The translations under genes were made by a program, and so were the position numbers. The notes below the pieces were generated by a model. The model ran no database searches. It saw nothing but the letters and a program-made list of their open reading frames with translations, and was not told the origin of the DNA. Source: Salinibacterium sp. NG253 (GTDB taxonomy: Bacteria; Actinomycetota; Actinomycetes; Actinomycetales; Microbacteriaceae). Taken from it: a stretch of 64,000 nucleotides of DNA. This document shows, in pieces, positions 16,867-25,652 of this stretch (position 1 is its first letter; each line of letters opens with the position of its first letter). The stretch covers positions 388,208 to 452,207 of the forward strand of contig NZ_JADYWF010000002.1 of assembly GCF_015864945.1 (NCBI RefSeq). Direction: 5' to 3'.

Positions 16867-17448
16867 GTGGATGACCAATGGTTAGTAGTCGGGCTCGGTA
16901 ACCCCGGGCCCGGCTACGCCGGTAATCGCCACAACGTGGGCCACATGGTGTTGGCCCATTTGGCAGATGAATTGTCTGCCACTTTCAAGAACCACAAAGC
17001 CAATGCTGCGGTCGCTGAAGGCCGCAGCTTTGGCGATGGCCCCAAGCTGATTCTGGCGAAGCCCAATTCTTTTATGAATCTTTCGGGCGGGCCCACCGCA
17101 GCACTCATGCGGTTCTACAAGATTCCGGTCGAGCGCCTCATCGTCGTGCACGATGAACTCGATATCGATTTCGACACGGTGAAGCTCAAGACCGGTGGCG
17201 GTCACGGAGGCCACAACGGCATCCGCGATATTGCTGCCGCTGTTGGCTCTCCCGACTTCACCCGCGTGCGCGTGGGCATCGGGCGCCCGCCTGGTCGCCA
17301 GCCTGCCGCCGACTTTGTGTTGCGCGACTTTTCGGGCGAAGAACGCAAAGCTCTGCCCAATCTTTTGAGCGATGCCGCGGATGCCGTCACTATGGTGGCG
17401 CGCGAAGGTCTCGAAGCTGCCCAGCAGCGTTTCCACAGCCCGCGCTAG
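16867..17448 (+). CDS. pth: Peptidyl-tRNA hydrolase
   Basis: It recycles peptidyl-tRNAs released by stalled ribosomes by hydrolysing the peptide-tRNA ester. The 193-residue length is standard. Signatures are [20 protein letters not shown] with the catalytic His at about residue 22, [11 protein letters not shown] near 60, [10 protein letters not shown] with the conserved Asp near 96, and [13 protein letters not shown] near 112. The start is GTG 16867, 26 bases after the rplY stop, so the two are probably co-transcribed. Confidence 0.95.
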   Translation: MDDQWLVVGLGNPGPGYAGNRHNVGHMVLAHLADELSATFKNHKANAAVAEGRSFGDGPKLILAKPNSFMNLSGGPTAALMRFYKIPVERLIVVHDELDIDFDTVKLKTGGGHGGHNGIRDIAAAVGSPDFTRVRVGIGRPPGRQPAADFVLRDFSGEERKALPNLLSDAADAVTMVAREGLEAAQQRFHSPR

Positions 17449-17567
17449 TTCTTGCGAGTGCGGCAGTCGCGGTGGCGCCGTTAGCGCCGTTGACCCTGCG
17501 CTGCACTACCTGCCTCAGCGCTGCTGCGCTGTGGGTGAACTCGCACCGGAGCGTCAGTGGCCGCGAG

Positions 17568-17573
17568 TAGAGT
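17568..17573 (+). promoter_or_regulatory. Probable -10 box of mfd
   Basis: TAGAGT ends 6 bases before GTG 17580, with no Shine-Dalgarno sequence in between, pointing to leaderless transcription. Confidence 0.5.
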
Positions 17574-17579
17574 AATCCG

Positions 17580-20500
17580 GTGACTCTCGACGGAATTATC
17601 TCAGCACTTTCGCGCGCCCAAACCGTAGAGAGCGCCCTCCGTTTCTCTGAACGTAGCGCAGACTTCTCGCTCGTTGATGGCATGCGTGCACCGCTACTTG
17701 GTGGGTTACTCACAAAGTCGAACGCCCCGCGGTCGCTGTTGGCGGTCACGGCGACCGGTCGCGAGTCCGAATCATTGCGCCGTGCGCTCACGAGCTATCT
17801 GCCCGATGCGCAGATTGTCGAATTTCCGGCGTGGGAAACCCTCCCGCACGAACGGCTGAGCCCGAGTGCCGAAACAGTCGGCAAGCGGATGCAGGCCCTG
17901 CGCGACCTGTCCAAGTGGCAAGCGAACCCGGTTGGCCAGTTTGTGCTGGTGGCATCCGTTCGGGCAGCGCTGCAGCCCATCGCCGATAACCTCACGACGA
18001 TCGAACCGGTCGAGCTCACCAAGGGCGGCCGCAACTACGACCTCTCGGCGCTGTCGGAGCGACTCGTGGCGCTGGCATATTCCCGTGTCGACATGGTGAC
18101 GCGGCGCGGTGAATTTGCGGTGCGCGGTGGCATCCTTGACGTGTTTGCGCCCAACCACGAGCATCCGCTTCGTCTCGAATTCTTTGGCGATGAGCTTGAG
18201 CAGTTGCGCGAGTTCTCGGTCGCCGATCAGCGCTCTATCGAGGGCGATGTTGAGTCAGTCGAGTTGGTGCCGAGTCGTGAACTGTTGTTGAACGATGCGG
18301 TACGTCAGCGTGCCCGCGAGATGCAGCACGAGTTTCCGAGTCTCTCCACAATGCTCGCGAAGATTGCCGAAGGCATTCCGGTCGATGGCATGGAGTCGCT
18401 AGCGCCGGCGCTGGTCGACAAACTGGTGCCGATCACTCACTACCTTCCGGCGGATGCTGCTATCGCGGTGCTCTCGCCCGAGAAGGTGTCGTCGCGCGCG
18501 ATCAGCCTCGCTGAGACGAACCAAGAGTTCTTGAGTGCGGCCTGGAACGCGGCGACGGCTGGCGCTGAAGCGCCCATTGACTTGGATGCCGGTGACTTTG
18601 TCACGCTCAACGCGCTTCGGGCGTCCGCGGGGGATCGCCCTTGGTGGACCCTCAGCACCTTCGACTCGGGGGCAGCGGATGCCGTCGACCTGCTGGATGG
18701 TGCAGAAGAGGCATCCGAATATGTTCGTATCGCAGCCACGGCAACCCCCTCGTTCGCCGGCACTCTTGATGGTGCTCTCGACCACGTTGGTCACTTGCTC
18801 GCCGACGGTTGGACGGTAGCGATCGTTGCCGAGGGAGCCGGGCTTGTGGAGCGCACGGCGGGCCTTCTGGCCGAACGCGAATTGGCAGGGCGTGCCGTTG
18901 ATTCCTTCCCGGCCGATACCGAGCCGGGAGTGGCGTATCTGCTGCGGGCATCCGTCGACCATGGTTTTGCGATGCCTGAGGCGAAGCTTGCGGTGCTGAG
19001 CGAGGGCGAGTTCTTTGGCCGGTCTGTCGGCTACGCTTCGCGCCCGGCACGCAAGCTCGCGGCCAGACGCAAGAACGTTGTCGACCCGCTGCAACTCTCG
19101 AGCGGCGACCACGTTGTTCACCAGACGCACGGCATCGGCAAGTTCATCGAGTTGGTGTCGCGCGAGGTCAGCACGGGCGGCCGCAATGCGGTCAAGACTC
19201 AGCGCGAGTTCTTGGTGCTCGAGTATGCGCCGAATAAGCGTGGCTACCCTGGCGACAAGCTGTATGTGCCCACCGATCAGCTCGACTTGCTGTCGCGCTA
19301 TGTCGGTGGCGAATCGCCGGCCCTCAACAAAATGGGTGGCAGCGACTGGTCGGCCGCTAAGACCAAAGCACGTCGTGCCGTTCGCGATATCGCTGTCGAA
19401 CTCGTCAAGCTCTACAGCGCTCGCATGGCAAGCAAGGGATACGCCTTTGGGCCCGATACCCCGTGGCAGCGTGAGCTCGAAGAGGCTTTCGCCTTTGCGG
19501 AAACTCCTGACCAGCTCACCACAATCGACGAGGTCAAAGCCGACATGCAGAGCCCGGTGCCGATGGACCGCCTGCTGAGCGGTGACGTCGGCTACGGCAA
19601 GACCGAAGTTGCGGTGCGCGCCGCGTTCAAGGCTGTGCAAGACGGCAAACAGGTCGCAATGATTGTGCCGACAACGCTGCTCGTGCGCCAGCACGTCGAG
19701 ACGTTCGCCGATCGTTTTGCGGGCTTCCCCGTGCACTTGCGGGCTCTTAGCCGTTTCCAGACCGAGAAAGAATCGCGCGAAACGATCGCGGGCCTTGCTG
19801 ACGGCACCGTCGATGTCGTCATCGGAACGCACCGTTTGCTCTCAAAGAGCATCGCCTTCAAAGACCTCGGCCTCGTCATTATCGATGAAGAGCAGCGCTT
19901 CGGCGTTGAACACAAAGACGCGCTCAAGAAGCTCAAAACCAACGTTGACATTCTCGCGATGACAGCAACCCCGATTCCTCGCACGCTCGAGATGGCGGTC
20001 ACGGGTATCCGCGAAATGTCGACCCTCGCGACACCGCCAGAAGACCGGCATCCGATCCTCAGCTTCGTTGGCCCGTACTCCGAACGTCAGGTTGGCGCCG
20101 CTATTCGGCGCGAACTGTTGCGCGAGGGCCAAGTGTTCTACGTGCACAACCGCGTGAGTTCGATCAACCGGGTTGCGGCCAAAATTGCCGAACTGGTTCC
20201 GGATGCTCGAATCGCCATTGCCCACGGCCAGATGCCTGAAGCAGCACTTGAGCAAGTGATGGTCGACTTCTGGGATCGCAAGTTTGATGTGCTCGTCTCG
20301 ACGACGATTGTGGAAACCGGGCTCGACATCCCCAACGCCAACACGCTCATCATCGACCGGGCCGACAAGTACGGCCTCAGCCAGCTGCACCAGTTGCGCG
20401 GTCGAGTGGGTCGTGGCCGCGAGCGCGCTTACGCGTACTTCCTGTACGACGAAGAGAAGCCGCTGAGCGAAACCGCGCATGAGCGACTCGACACTATCGC

Positions 20501-21272
20501 CGCCAACAACGAGCTCGGTGCCGGCATGCAGATCGCCATGAAGGACCTCGAAATTCGTGGTGCCGGAAACCTGCTCGGTGGCGAACAATCTGGCCACATT
20601 GCCGGTGTCGGCTTCGACCTGTACTTGCGGATGATCGGCGAAGCAGTCTCCACGTTCCGCGGTGATGTTGCCGAAGGTCAGACCGAGTTGCGGCTTGAGT
20701 TGCCGGTGGACGCCAGCATCCCCGAGGACTACGTCGAAAGCGAGCGCCTGCGTCTTGAGGCCTACCAAAAGCTTTCCACGGCCAGCGCACCATCGGCATC
20801 CGCCGACAGCATCGATCGTGTTCTCGACGAACTTACCGACCGTTACGGCGAACCGCCCGAGGAAGTGAAGCACCTCATCGCGGTGTCTCGCCTGCGGCGG
20901 ATGTCGCAGCGACTCGGACTCAGCGAGGTTGTCGTCATGGGCGACAAGCTACGCATCGCGCCTGCCGATCTGCTCGACTCGAAGCAGATCCGTCTGCAGC
21001 GGATGTATCCAGGATCGAAGTATCACTCGGCCGCCTCCGCCGCGATCATTCCGCTGCCCACGGGCGCAAGTGATGGCGACCTCATCGACTGGGCCAAGGA
21101 GTTGCTCGTGTCAGTGTTCGGCGCTCAAGATACCGCGGCAGAGCTCGCGGAGGTTGCACTTGCGGCCGAAGCGGCCGAGAAGCTTGCGGCCGACAAGGCA
21201 GCAGCCAAGGCGAAAGAAGCTAAAGAAACGAAGGATGCTGCGGGTGCGTCCGGCACATCCGGCGCAAGCTAA
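17580..21272 (+). CDS. mfd: Transcription-repair coupling factor
   Basis: Mfd displaces RNA polymerase stalled at DNA damage and recruits UvrA. The 1230-residue protein has the expected order. First is a UvrB-like module (residues about 20-350; EFPAWETLPHERLSPSAETV). Next is the RNA-polymerase interaction domain (about 500-570; GDHVVHQTHGIGKF), then the translocase with Walker A SGDVGYGKTEVAVRAAF near 665, DEEQRFGVEHKD near 765 and ATPIPRTLEMA near 800. A C-terminal TRCF domain follows. The last 50 residues are a low-complexity Ala/Lys tail, longer than usual. The start is GTG 17580. Confidence 0.96.
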   Translation: MTLDGIISALSRAQTVESALRFSERSADFSLVDGMRAPLLGGLLTKSNAPRSLLAVTATGRESESLRRALTSYLPDAQIVEFPAWETLPHERLSPSAETVGKRMQALRDLSKWQANPVGQFVLVASVRAALQPIADNLTTIEPVELTKGGRNYDLSALSERLVALAYSRVDMVTRRGEFAVRGGILDVFAPNHEHPLRLEFFGDELEQLREFSVADQRSIEGDVESVELVPSRELLLNDAVRQRAREMQHEFPSLSTMLAKIAEGIPVDGMESLAPALVDKLVPITHYLPADAAIAVLSPEKVSSRAISLAETNQEFLSAAWNAATAGAEAPIDLDAGDFVTLNALRASAGDRPWWTLSTFDSGAADAVDLLDGAEEASEYVRIAATATPSFAGTLDGALDHVGHLLADGWTVAIVAEGAGLVERTAGLLAERELAGRAVDSFPADTEPGVAYLLRASVDHGFAMPEAKLAVLSEGEFFGRSVGYASRPARKLAARRKNVVDPLQLSSGDHVVHQTHGIGKFIELVSREVSTGGRNAVKTQREFLVLEYAPNKRGYPGDKLYVPTDQLDLLSRYVGGESPALNKMGGSDWSAAKTKARRAVRDIAVELVKLYSARMASKGYAFGPDTPWQRELEEAFAFAETPDQLTTIDEVKADMQSPVPMDRLLSGDVGYGKTEVAVRAAFKAVQDGKQVAMIVPTTLLVRQHVETFADRFAGFPVHLRALSRFQTEKESRETIAGLADGTVDVVIGTHRLLSKSIAFKDLGLVIIDEEQRFGVEHKDALKKLKTNVDILAMTATPIPRTLEMAVTGIREMSTLATPPEDRHPILSFVGPYSERQVGAAIRRELLREGQVFYVHNRVSSINRVAAKIAELVPDARIAIAHGQMPEAALEQVMVDFWDRKFDVLVSTTIVETGLDIPNANTLIIDRADKYGLSQLHQLRGRVGRGRERAYAYFLYDEEKPLSETAHERLDTIAANNELGAGMQIAMKDLEIRGAGNLLGGEQSGHIAGVGFDLYLRMIGEAVSTFRGDVAEGQTELRLELPVDASIPEDYVESERLRLEAYQKLSTASAPSASADSIDRVLDELTDRYGEPPEEVKHLIAVSRLRRMSQRLGLSEVVVMGDKLRIAPADLLDSKQIRLQRMYPGSKYHSAASAAIIPLPTGASDGDLIDWAKELLVSVFGAQDTAAELAEVALAAEAAEKLAADKAAAKAKEAKETKDAAGASGTSGAS

Positions 21273-21275
21273 GAA

Positions 21276-22217
21276 CTAGGGCGCTGGCTCCGGCGCTGAT
21301 TCCGGCGTGGGTGCCGGGGCTTCGGTTGTTGAGTCGCTCGAAGCAGGCTCGGCCGTACCCGCACCCGCGCCCTCGGCTTCGGCCTCGGGAAGCGTCGCAG
21401 GCTTCGCAGGCTTCGCTGTCGGTTTAAAGGCAAGTGGGTTTCGTCGACCGTCGATTCGGTGAACGCCCCCGATCGCCATCGGAATCAACACGAGCGAGCG
21501 CAGGTCGAGAAGCGCGTGCGCGATGATCGTGATGAGAATGCTTCCGGTGAGCACGTAGATGGCCATGAAGACTGCGCCGAGCACCGTTGTGACGATGATG
21601 CCCGTGAGTCCCTGGTAAGAGTGCATGAGCCCGAATAGGAGAAGGCTCACCACAACCGCGACGATCGCATTGCCGGTGGTGGCAAAAAGCAGCGCCGGCA
21701 GAGCGAGGCGAAAAAGCAGTTCTTCAACGAGCCCGGCATTGATGGAGAGCAATCCACCCAGTACGAGCTCTTGGCGATTGCGGGGAAGGATCGCTTGAAC
21801 ATCACCAAGACTCACGACCTCGTCACCCTCGTTTCGAACCGAGATGATCGCAACTACTGTGACGACGATCACGCCGATCGCGAGCCCAACGAGCACTCCG
21901 CCGGTGAGGGAGGGGCGGGCAGTGAGTATGCCAAGCAACCAGGACACCCACGGCCACGATTGAACATCGGCGAGTAGGGGAGCGGCGAATGCTCCGCTCA
22001 CCACGAGAACCACGAGTGCTAGACCGCCAAACAGCGTGAACGAGATCAGCAACCAGCGGCGCAACATCTTTTGGCGACGTTTGGTGGTGCGAAAACGTTT
22101 GAAGCGGCGGTATTCGCGCTGATCCCGGCGGAACGTGCGCAGAGCGAGAGCGGTCAGAACCCCGCCGAGCGTAAGCCAGAGCAGTGCGAGCATGACGGGG
22201 TTAGCGGGGTCGAGCAT
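21276..22217 (-). CDS. CPBP family intramembrane metalloprotease
   Basis: This 313-residue membrane protein has about eight hydrophobic segments and the three CPBP (Abi/CAAX-like) motifs: EELLFRL near residue 166, HSYQGLTG near 200, and HALLDLR near 240. Members are Rce1-like glutamate proteases of largely unknown bacterial substrates. The C-terminal 60 residues are a Pro/Ala/Glu-rich tail absent from typical members. It is convergent with mfd, separated by only 3 bases. A second CPBP protein is encoded at 30676-31632. Confidence 0.83.
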   Translation of the reverse strand: MLDPANPVMLALLWLTLGGVLTALALRTFRRDQREYRRFKRFRTTKRRQKMLRRWLLISFTLFGGLALVVLVVSGAFAAPLLADVQSWPWVSWLLGILTARPSLTGGVLVGLAIGVIVVTVVAIISVRNEGDEVVSLGDVQAILPRNRQELVLGGLLSINAGLVEELLFRLALPALLFATTGNAIVAVVVSLLLFGLMHSYQGLTGIIVTTVLGAVFMAIYVLTGSILITIIAHALLDLRSLVLIPMAIGGVHRIDGRRNPLAFKPTAKPAKPATLPEAEAEGAGAGTAEPASSDSTTEAPAPTPESAPEPAP

Positions 22218-22286
22218 GCACCAATCGTGCCATGCGGTGGCTGAACGGCCGACGCGATGCGTGACCGAGTGCGCTTCGGCCGCGAG

Positions 22287-22934
22287 CTAGCAGGCGCCCC
22301 ACATGCCGAGCTTCGCCGCGTAGGCATCATCTTCGGCGTCGCGCAGCTCGGGCCAGTAGCGATCGTTGAGTCCGACTTTGAGAGCTTCAGCGGCGCCGAG
22401 TTCGACCATGGCTAAGTTCACGAACGTGCCGTCTTGCAGGTAGACGTAGAGCAGCGAGCGGCCGTAGCGGTCCTCGGGTTCGCGATCCTCAGAGGCCCAC
22501 ACGGTGGTGCCTTCGGGGAGGAAGTCGCGCAGCAATTCACGCGCTTCGATTCCGTAGCATTCTTCGGCATCCGGATTCTGCTGGCTGGCGAGCTCGGGGG
22601 TGTCAAGCCCGATGAGGCGCACCTTCAATTCGGTGCTGCCGTTCTGGAGATAAAGCGTGTCGCCGTCGTGCACATAGTTGACGGTCGCCGCGAAAGCGTC
22701 AGTCGGGATGCCGATGGTGGCGCTCGCTGCGTCGGCGTTGTCGGCGTTGTCGGCGGTCTCGGGCGCGCTTTCGGGAGCGGGATTCGAGCTGTTCGAGGTG
22801 CCCGCGACGTCAGAATCGTCGGGGGTGAAGCCTAGCGTGCCGTTACCGAAGTAGGTCGCGATGGCGATCACCGCGACGAGCACGACAACGATAAGAGTGC
22901 CAAGAGTGCGGGGACGTTGAGGGGAGGCTGCCAC
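22287..22934 (-). CDS. Thermonuclease (SNase-like) family secreted protein
   Basis: The 215-residue protein has one N-terminal membrane segment (about residues 9-30), a Ser/Ala/Asp-rich linker to about 75, then a staphylococcal-nuclease domain. Catalytic-type residues are visible in VNYVHDGDTLYL (Asp), VRLIGLDTPE (Arg and Asp), ECYGIEARELL (Glu) and DRYGRSLLYVYL (Arg). It is probably a membrane-anchored extracytoplasmic nuclease. The start is GTG 22934, with AAGAAT 6 bases upstream. Closing GMWGAC has a terminal Cys. Confidence 0.83.
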   Translation of the reverse strand: MAASPQRPRTLGTLIVVVLVAVIAIATYFGNGTLGFTPDDSDVAGTSNSSNPAPESAPETADNADNADAASATIGIPTDAFAATVNYVHDGDTLYLQNGSTELKVRLIGLDTPELASQQNPDAEECYGIEARELLRDFLPEGTTVWASEDREPEDRYGRSLLYVYLQDGTFVNLAMVELGAAEALKVGLNDRYWPELRDAEDDAYAAKLGMWGAC

Positions 22935-23000
22935 GGAAAGATTCTTGCATGCTGCGGCGGGGCTGAGACGAAGGGTGCGGCGGAAGGCGACGAATGTTAT

Positions 23001-23825
23001 CTAGTTGTCGTCGTCAATTTCGGTGCTGTCGGGGTGCTGCTGGGCCGCGATCGCCCGCGCCGTGGCGGTGCCGAGCTCTTTGCCCCAGAGAGAGTGCACA
23101 GTTTTCCAATTCAGGCTTTGCTCGATGAATGCGGTGCTGGTTTCGAGCGCAGGGAAGGGCGCGTAGGTCACGTCGGGCACCGCCTCGCAGACAGTGAGTG
23201 TCGCCTCGTTCAGGCGATTGATCTGCAGGGCGAGGATGCGCTGTACGACGAGCGGCATGGGGCGAAAGCGGTACATAACGGGAACTTCAGACACAATTAC
23301 GGGGCACTCAGGGTGTGCGCCGTGACGCGCAGCCTCGATCAGCGCCACGAGGCTTTCCCTCCACTTGGTGGCGGTGGTTCCCAGCAGCACATCGGGCGGA
23401 CCGAGCAAGACGACCACCGCATCCACGTCGACCGAGATGTCGGCAAGCTGGTGGGCGGCGCGAGCCATCGTGAGTTCAGTGTCGGTCATGGTCGTCCACG
23501 AGCATCCGGAACCGTGTTCGCGCGCCACGAAGCGTGCAGTTTGCGAGACCACGGCGAGCCCGTGATTGAGCACGCCGAAGCCGGATGCCGCCGAGTCTCC
23601 GATGAATAGCATCCGGGAAGGATCGGGGCCGTCCACTTCTCCCTCGGGGACATCGTCGGGAAAGAGTGCGTTGGCGGTTTCGACCCGGTAGGCGATCAAG
23701 TTCACTCTGAGGAGAGGCTTGAATAACTGGATGAAGCCAGCGATGAAACGGCGGGTAACCGGAGTGGCAGAAGGTACACCGATGGCGCGCCTAGGAGACG
23801 TGTTCTTCGGGTCCACACGACACAT
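23001..23825 (-). CDS. SGNH/GDSL hydrolase-like protein with altered active site
   Basis: This protein of about 274 residues has the SGNH start MLFIGDSAASGFGV, including the nucleophile Ser in GDS, near residue 80 of the chosen form. The usual GxND block reads LLGPPDVLLG, so the oxyanion Asn is replaced by Pro. The terminal DxxH block reads KTVHSLWGKELG, keeping His but not Asp. It may be inactive or use altered chemistry. ATG 23825 is a cautious start; longer in-frame forms would run into the divergent mazG promoter. About 90 bases separate it from mazG. Confidence 0.68.
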   Translation of the reverse strand: MCRVDPKNTSPRRAIGVPSATPVTRRFIAGFIQLFKPLLRVNLIAYRVETANALFPDDVPEGEVDGPDPSRMLFIGDSAASGFGVLNHGLAVVSQTARFVAREHGSGCSWTTMTDTELTMARAAHQLADISVDVDAVVVLLGPPDVLLGTTATKWRESLVALIEAARHGAHPECPVIVSEVPVMYRFRPMPLVVQRILALQINRLNEATLTVCEAVPDVTYAPFPALETSTAFIEQSLNWKTVHSLWGKELGTATARAIAAQQHPDSTEIDDDN

Positions 23826-23915
23826 AGTGGTCGAGAGCGCGGCACTCTCGCCGGAGGACATCCCGCAACACGGAACGTGACTTTGGCTTAGTTTGAGAAG
23901 TGGGAGAATGGCGGC

Positions 23916-24593
23916 ATGACTGAGCCTGCTGCGCCTCATCCCGAACTCGACACCCTTATTGCAACTCTCGAACGGCTGCGTGCGCCGGGAGGGTGCGCGT
24001 GGGATCGCGATCAGACGCATGAGTCGCTTGTGAAGCACCTTGTGGAAGAGACCTACGAGTTGGTGGATGCGATCGAAGGTGGCGGTACCGCCGACATGGT
24101 CGAAGAGCTCGGCGACGTGCTCTACCAAGTGCTTTTCCATGCCGACATTGCGACTGAAGCGGGGCGCTTCACTCTCGAAGATGTAGCCGCTCACATGAAC
24201 AACAAAATGGTGAGCCGGCACCCGCACGTGTTTGCCGACGCCACCGCCGAGACGGCCGACGACGTTGTGGCGGCCTGGGACGAACTGAAGAAAACAGAGA
24301 AGCCCGAACGTACTAGCGTCACCGACGGCATCCCGCAGAAGATGCCTGCGCTAGCACTCGCTGACAAGCTGCTCGGTCGGGCGCACAAGGTCGGACTCTT
24401 GGATGCCACGACTCCGGGCGCGATCAATGTTACGGAAGAAGATGAACTGGGCCCGCTGCTGCTGGCGATTGTGGCATCCGCGAAAGCAAACGGTTTGGAT
24501 TCGGAACGGGCGTTGCGCTCAGCGCTGCGCCAGTTGACCGAAGAGATCAAGGAGCACGAAGTGTCGGTAGCGAGGGCCGATTCAGCGGACTAG
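23916..24593 (+). CDS. mazG: Nucleoside triphosphate pyrophosphohydrolase MazG
   Basis: It hydrolyses (d)NTPs to monophosphates and PPi, removing aberrant nucleotides. The 225-residue protein has CAWDRDQTHESL near residue 28 and the MazG metal motifs EETYELVDAIEGG (EExxE) near 47 and EELGDVLYQVLFHADIA (ExxD) near 66. A second, weaker MazG-like half follows from about 135, as in actinobacterial enzymes. GAGAAT ends 6 bases before the ATG. Divergent from the SGNH-like gene. Confidence 0.92.
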   Translation: MTEPAAPHPELDTLIATLERLRAPGGCAWDRDQTHESLVKHLVEETYELVDAIEGGGTADMVEELGDVLYQVLFHADIATEAGRFTLEDVAAHMNNKMVSRHPHVFADATAETADDVVAAWDELKKTEKPERTSVTDGIPQKMPALALADKLLGRAHKVGLLDATTPGAINVTEEDELGPLLLAIVASAKANGLDSERALRSALRQLTEEIKEHEVSVARADSAD

Positions 24594-24863
24594 AACCCGG
24601 ATGGGTGGTGCCCCCCTTAACCCGAATAAGGAGGGCACCGGCGCAACGCCAGCAAACGAGACATGTGATCGCACGTCGATCGTCTACCGAATGGCATCGC
24701 GCGCTGAAGGATCGGTGGGATTACCCGGCCTACCGATCCAGCGTTGGAGAAGCCCCTGGTGAGGGGGATTCAAGTAGTTGTGGTGCCGTTAACAGGTTTC
24801 CGGCACAAGGAGAAATCATAACCATTGTCGAACCCATAAGCAAACAACCGTTATGTTTATTTT
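24594..24863 (+). other. Hairpin-rich intergenic region, possible structured RNA
   Basis: This 270-base stretch has no convincing ORF but contains four or five clear stems. A 13-bp stem with one mismatch occupies 24607-24639, a small GGCG/CGCC hairpin 24640-24650, and an 11-bp stem with one G-T pair 24709-24739, extended by CGCT/AGCG outside a GAA bulge. A CCCCT/AGGGG hairpin lies at 24753-24766 and a GTGCCG/CGGCAC hairpin at 24783-24806. The last 40 bases are AT-rich and hold the TetR promoter. It did not match any riboswitch I recognise. Confidence 0.45.
24852..24857 (+). promoter_or_regulatory. Probable -10 box of the TetR gene
   Basis: TATGTT ends 6 bases before ATG 24864. Nearby CATAA and TTATG (24835-24855) form a weak inverted repeat that could be an autoregulatory site. 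Confidence 0.45.
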
Positions 24864-25466
24864 ATGGCCCGTAGACCCGACCCGACACGCAAGCCAGCTC
24901 TTCTTCAGCAAACTATCGCCTATCTTGCTGATAAACCGCTGTCTAGTCTCACATTCCGTTCGCTTGCGAAAGCGCTCGATGTCAGTACCTTCACGCTGGT
25001 TTACCATTTCGGAACGCGCGCAGAGCTCGTCCGTGAAATAGTGCGGATCAACGCGCGGGGAGCGAGCCCTGAAGAAGCTGCGATGCTTCCGTTTGACACT
25101 CTTGAGGACTACTTTTCGAGCCTCGCGCAGTCGTGGCGGTGGACGCAACTGCCGGAAAACTTGCACCGCCAACGCCTCGAACTTGAGGCTGGCCTGCTCG
25201 AAGCGGTGGAACGCGACGAACTCTCCATCACGCGTGACTACTTTGTGCGGTGGATCGAGATGGGCACAGCAGCGCTAGTAGCCCTAGGAGTAGAACGCGG
25301 CGCGGCCGAGGTGGAGGCTCGCTTGTTGGTCAATATGTTCCACGGCGTGCAGTTCGATCTCGTGCTCAACCACGATCGTGAGGCATCTAACGCCGTCTTT
25401 GAAGCCGCGATCGCGCACCATCGCTCGCGGATTGAAGCACTAGCGGATCAAGCGACGCACCGATAA
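24864..25466 (+). CDS. TetR/AcrR family transcriptional regulator
   Basis: The 200-residue protein begins with a TetR DNA-binding domain: ALLQQTIAYLADKPLSSLTFRSLAKALDVSTFTLVYHFGTRAEL at about residues 12-55. The recognition helix is STFTLVYHF. The rest is an all-helical ligand domain of unknown specificity. The sequence just upstream is AT-rich compared with the neighbourhood. The next gene starts 186 bases on with its own promoter-like region, so an operon is unlikely. Targets are unknown. Confidence 0.87.
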   Translation: MARRPDPTRKPALLQQTIAYLADKPLSSLTFRSLAKALDVSTFTLVYHFGTRAELVREIVRINARGASPEEAAMLPFDTLEDYFSSLAQSWRWTQLPENLHRQRLELEAGLLEAVERDELSITRDYFVRWIEMGTAALVALGVERGAAEVEARLLVNMFHGVQFDLVLNHDREASNAVFEAAIAHHRSRIEALADQATHR

Positions 25467-25608
25467 TCTCACCGGCGGATGTGCTCTGCACTGTTGTTTC
25501 GGTTTCACCTCCGGGCGAACTGGGGGGTAGCGCCAGCGGTAGACCACTTTGCTCAATTCATGTTTTTCCCGACGGTGCTGGTTTGGGTTGCGCTAACCTC
25601 GATCAACC

Positions 25609-25614
25609 TAATAT
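25609..25614 (+). promoter_or_regulatory. Possible -10 box of the cell-wall-binding protein gene
   Basis: TAATAT lies 38 bases before ATG 25653, with TTGGGT and TTGCGC upstream as imperfect -35 candidates. The gene has its own AGGAA, so this would be a leadered transcript. Confidence 0.35.
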
Positions 25615-25652
25615 TCGCTCAGTTCTGACCTGAATTTTTATGAGGAAAATCT

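Noticed and set aside
18399-19832. 477-residue minus-strand open frame inside mfd
   Set aside because: It overlaps the core of a complete Mfd; composition is typical of a shadow frame.
23826-24227. N-terminal extension of the SGNH-like protein
   Set aside because: The extra 134 residues read antisense to mazG and have no family resemblance; the gene must start near 23825.
24605-24874. 89-residue plus-strand open frame after mazG
   Set aside because: It has no recognisable fold or ribosome-binding site, and it runs through all the hairpins and into the TetR gene. A structured non-coding element explains the region better.
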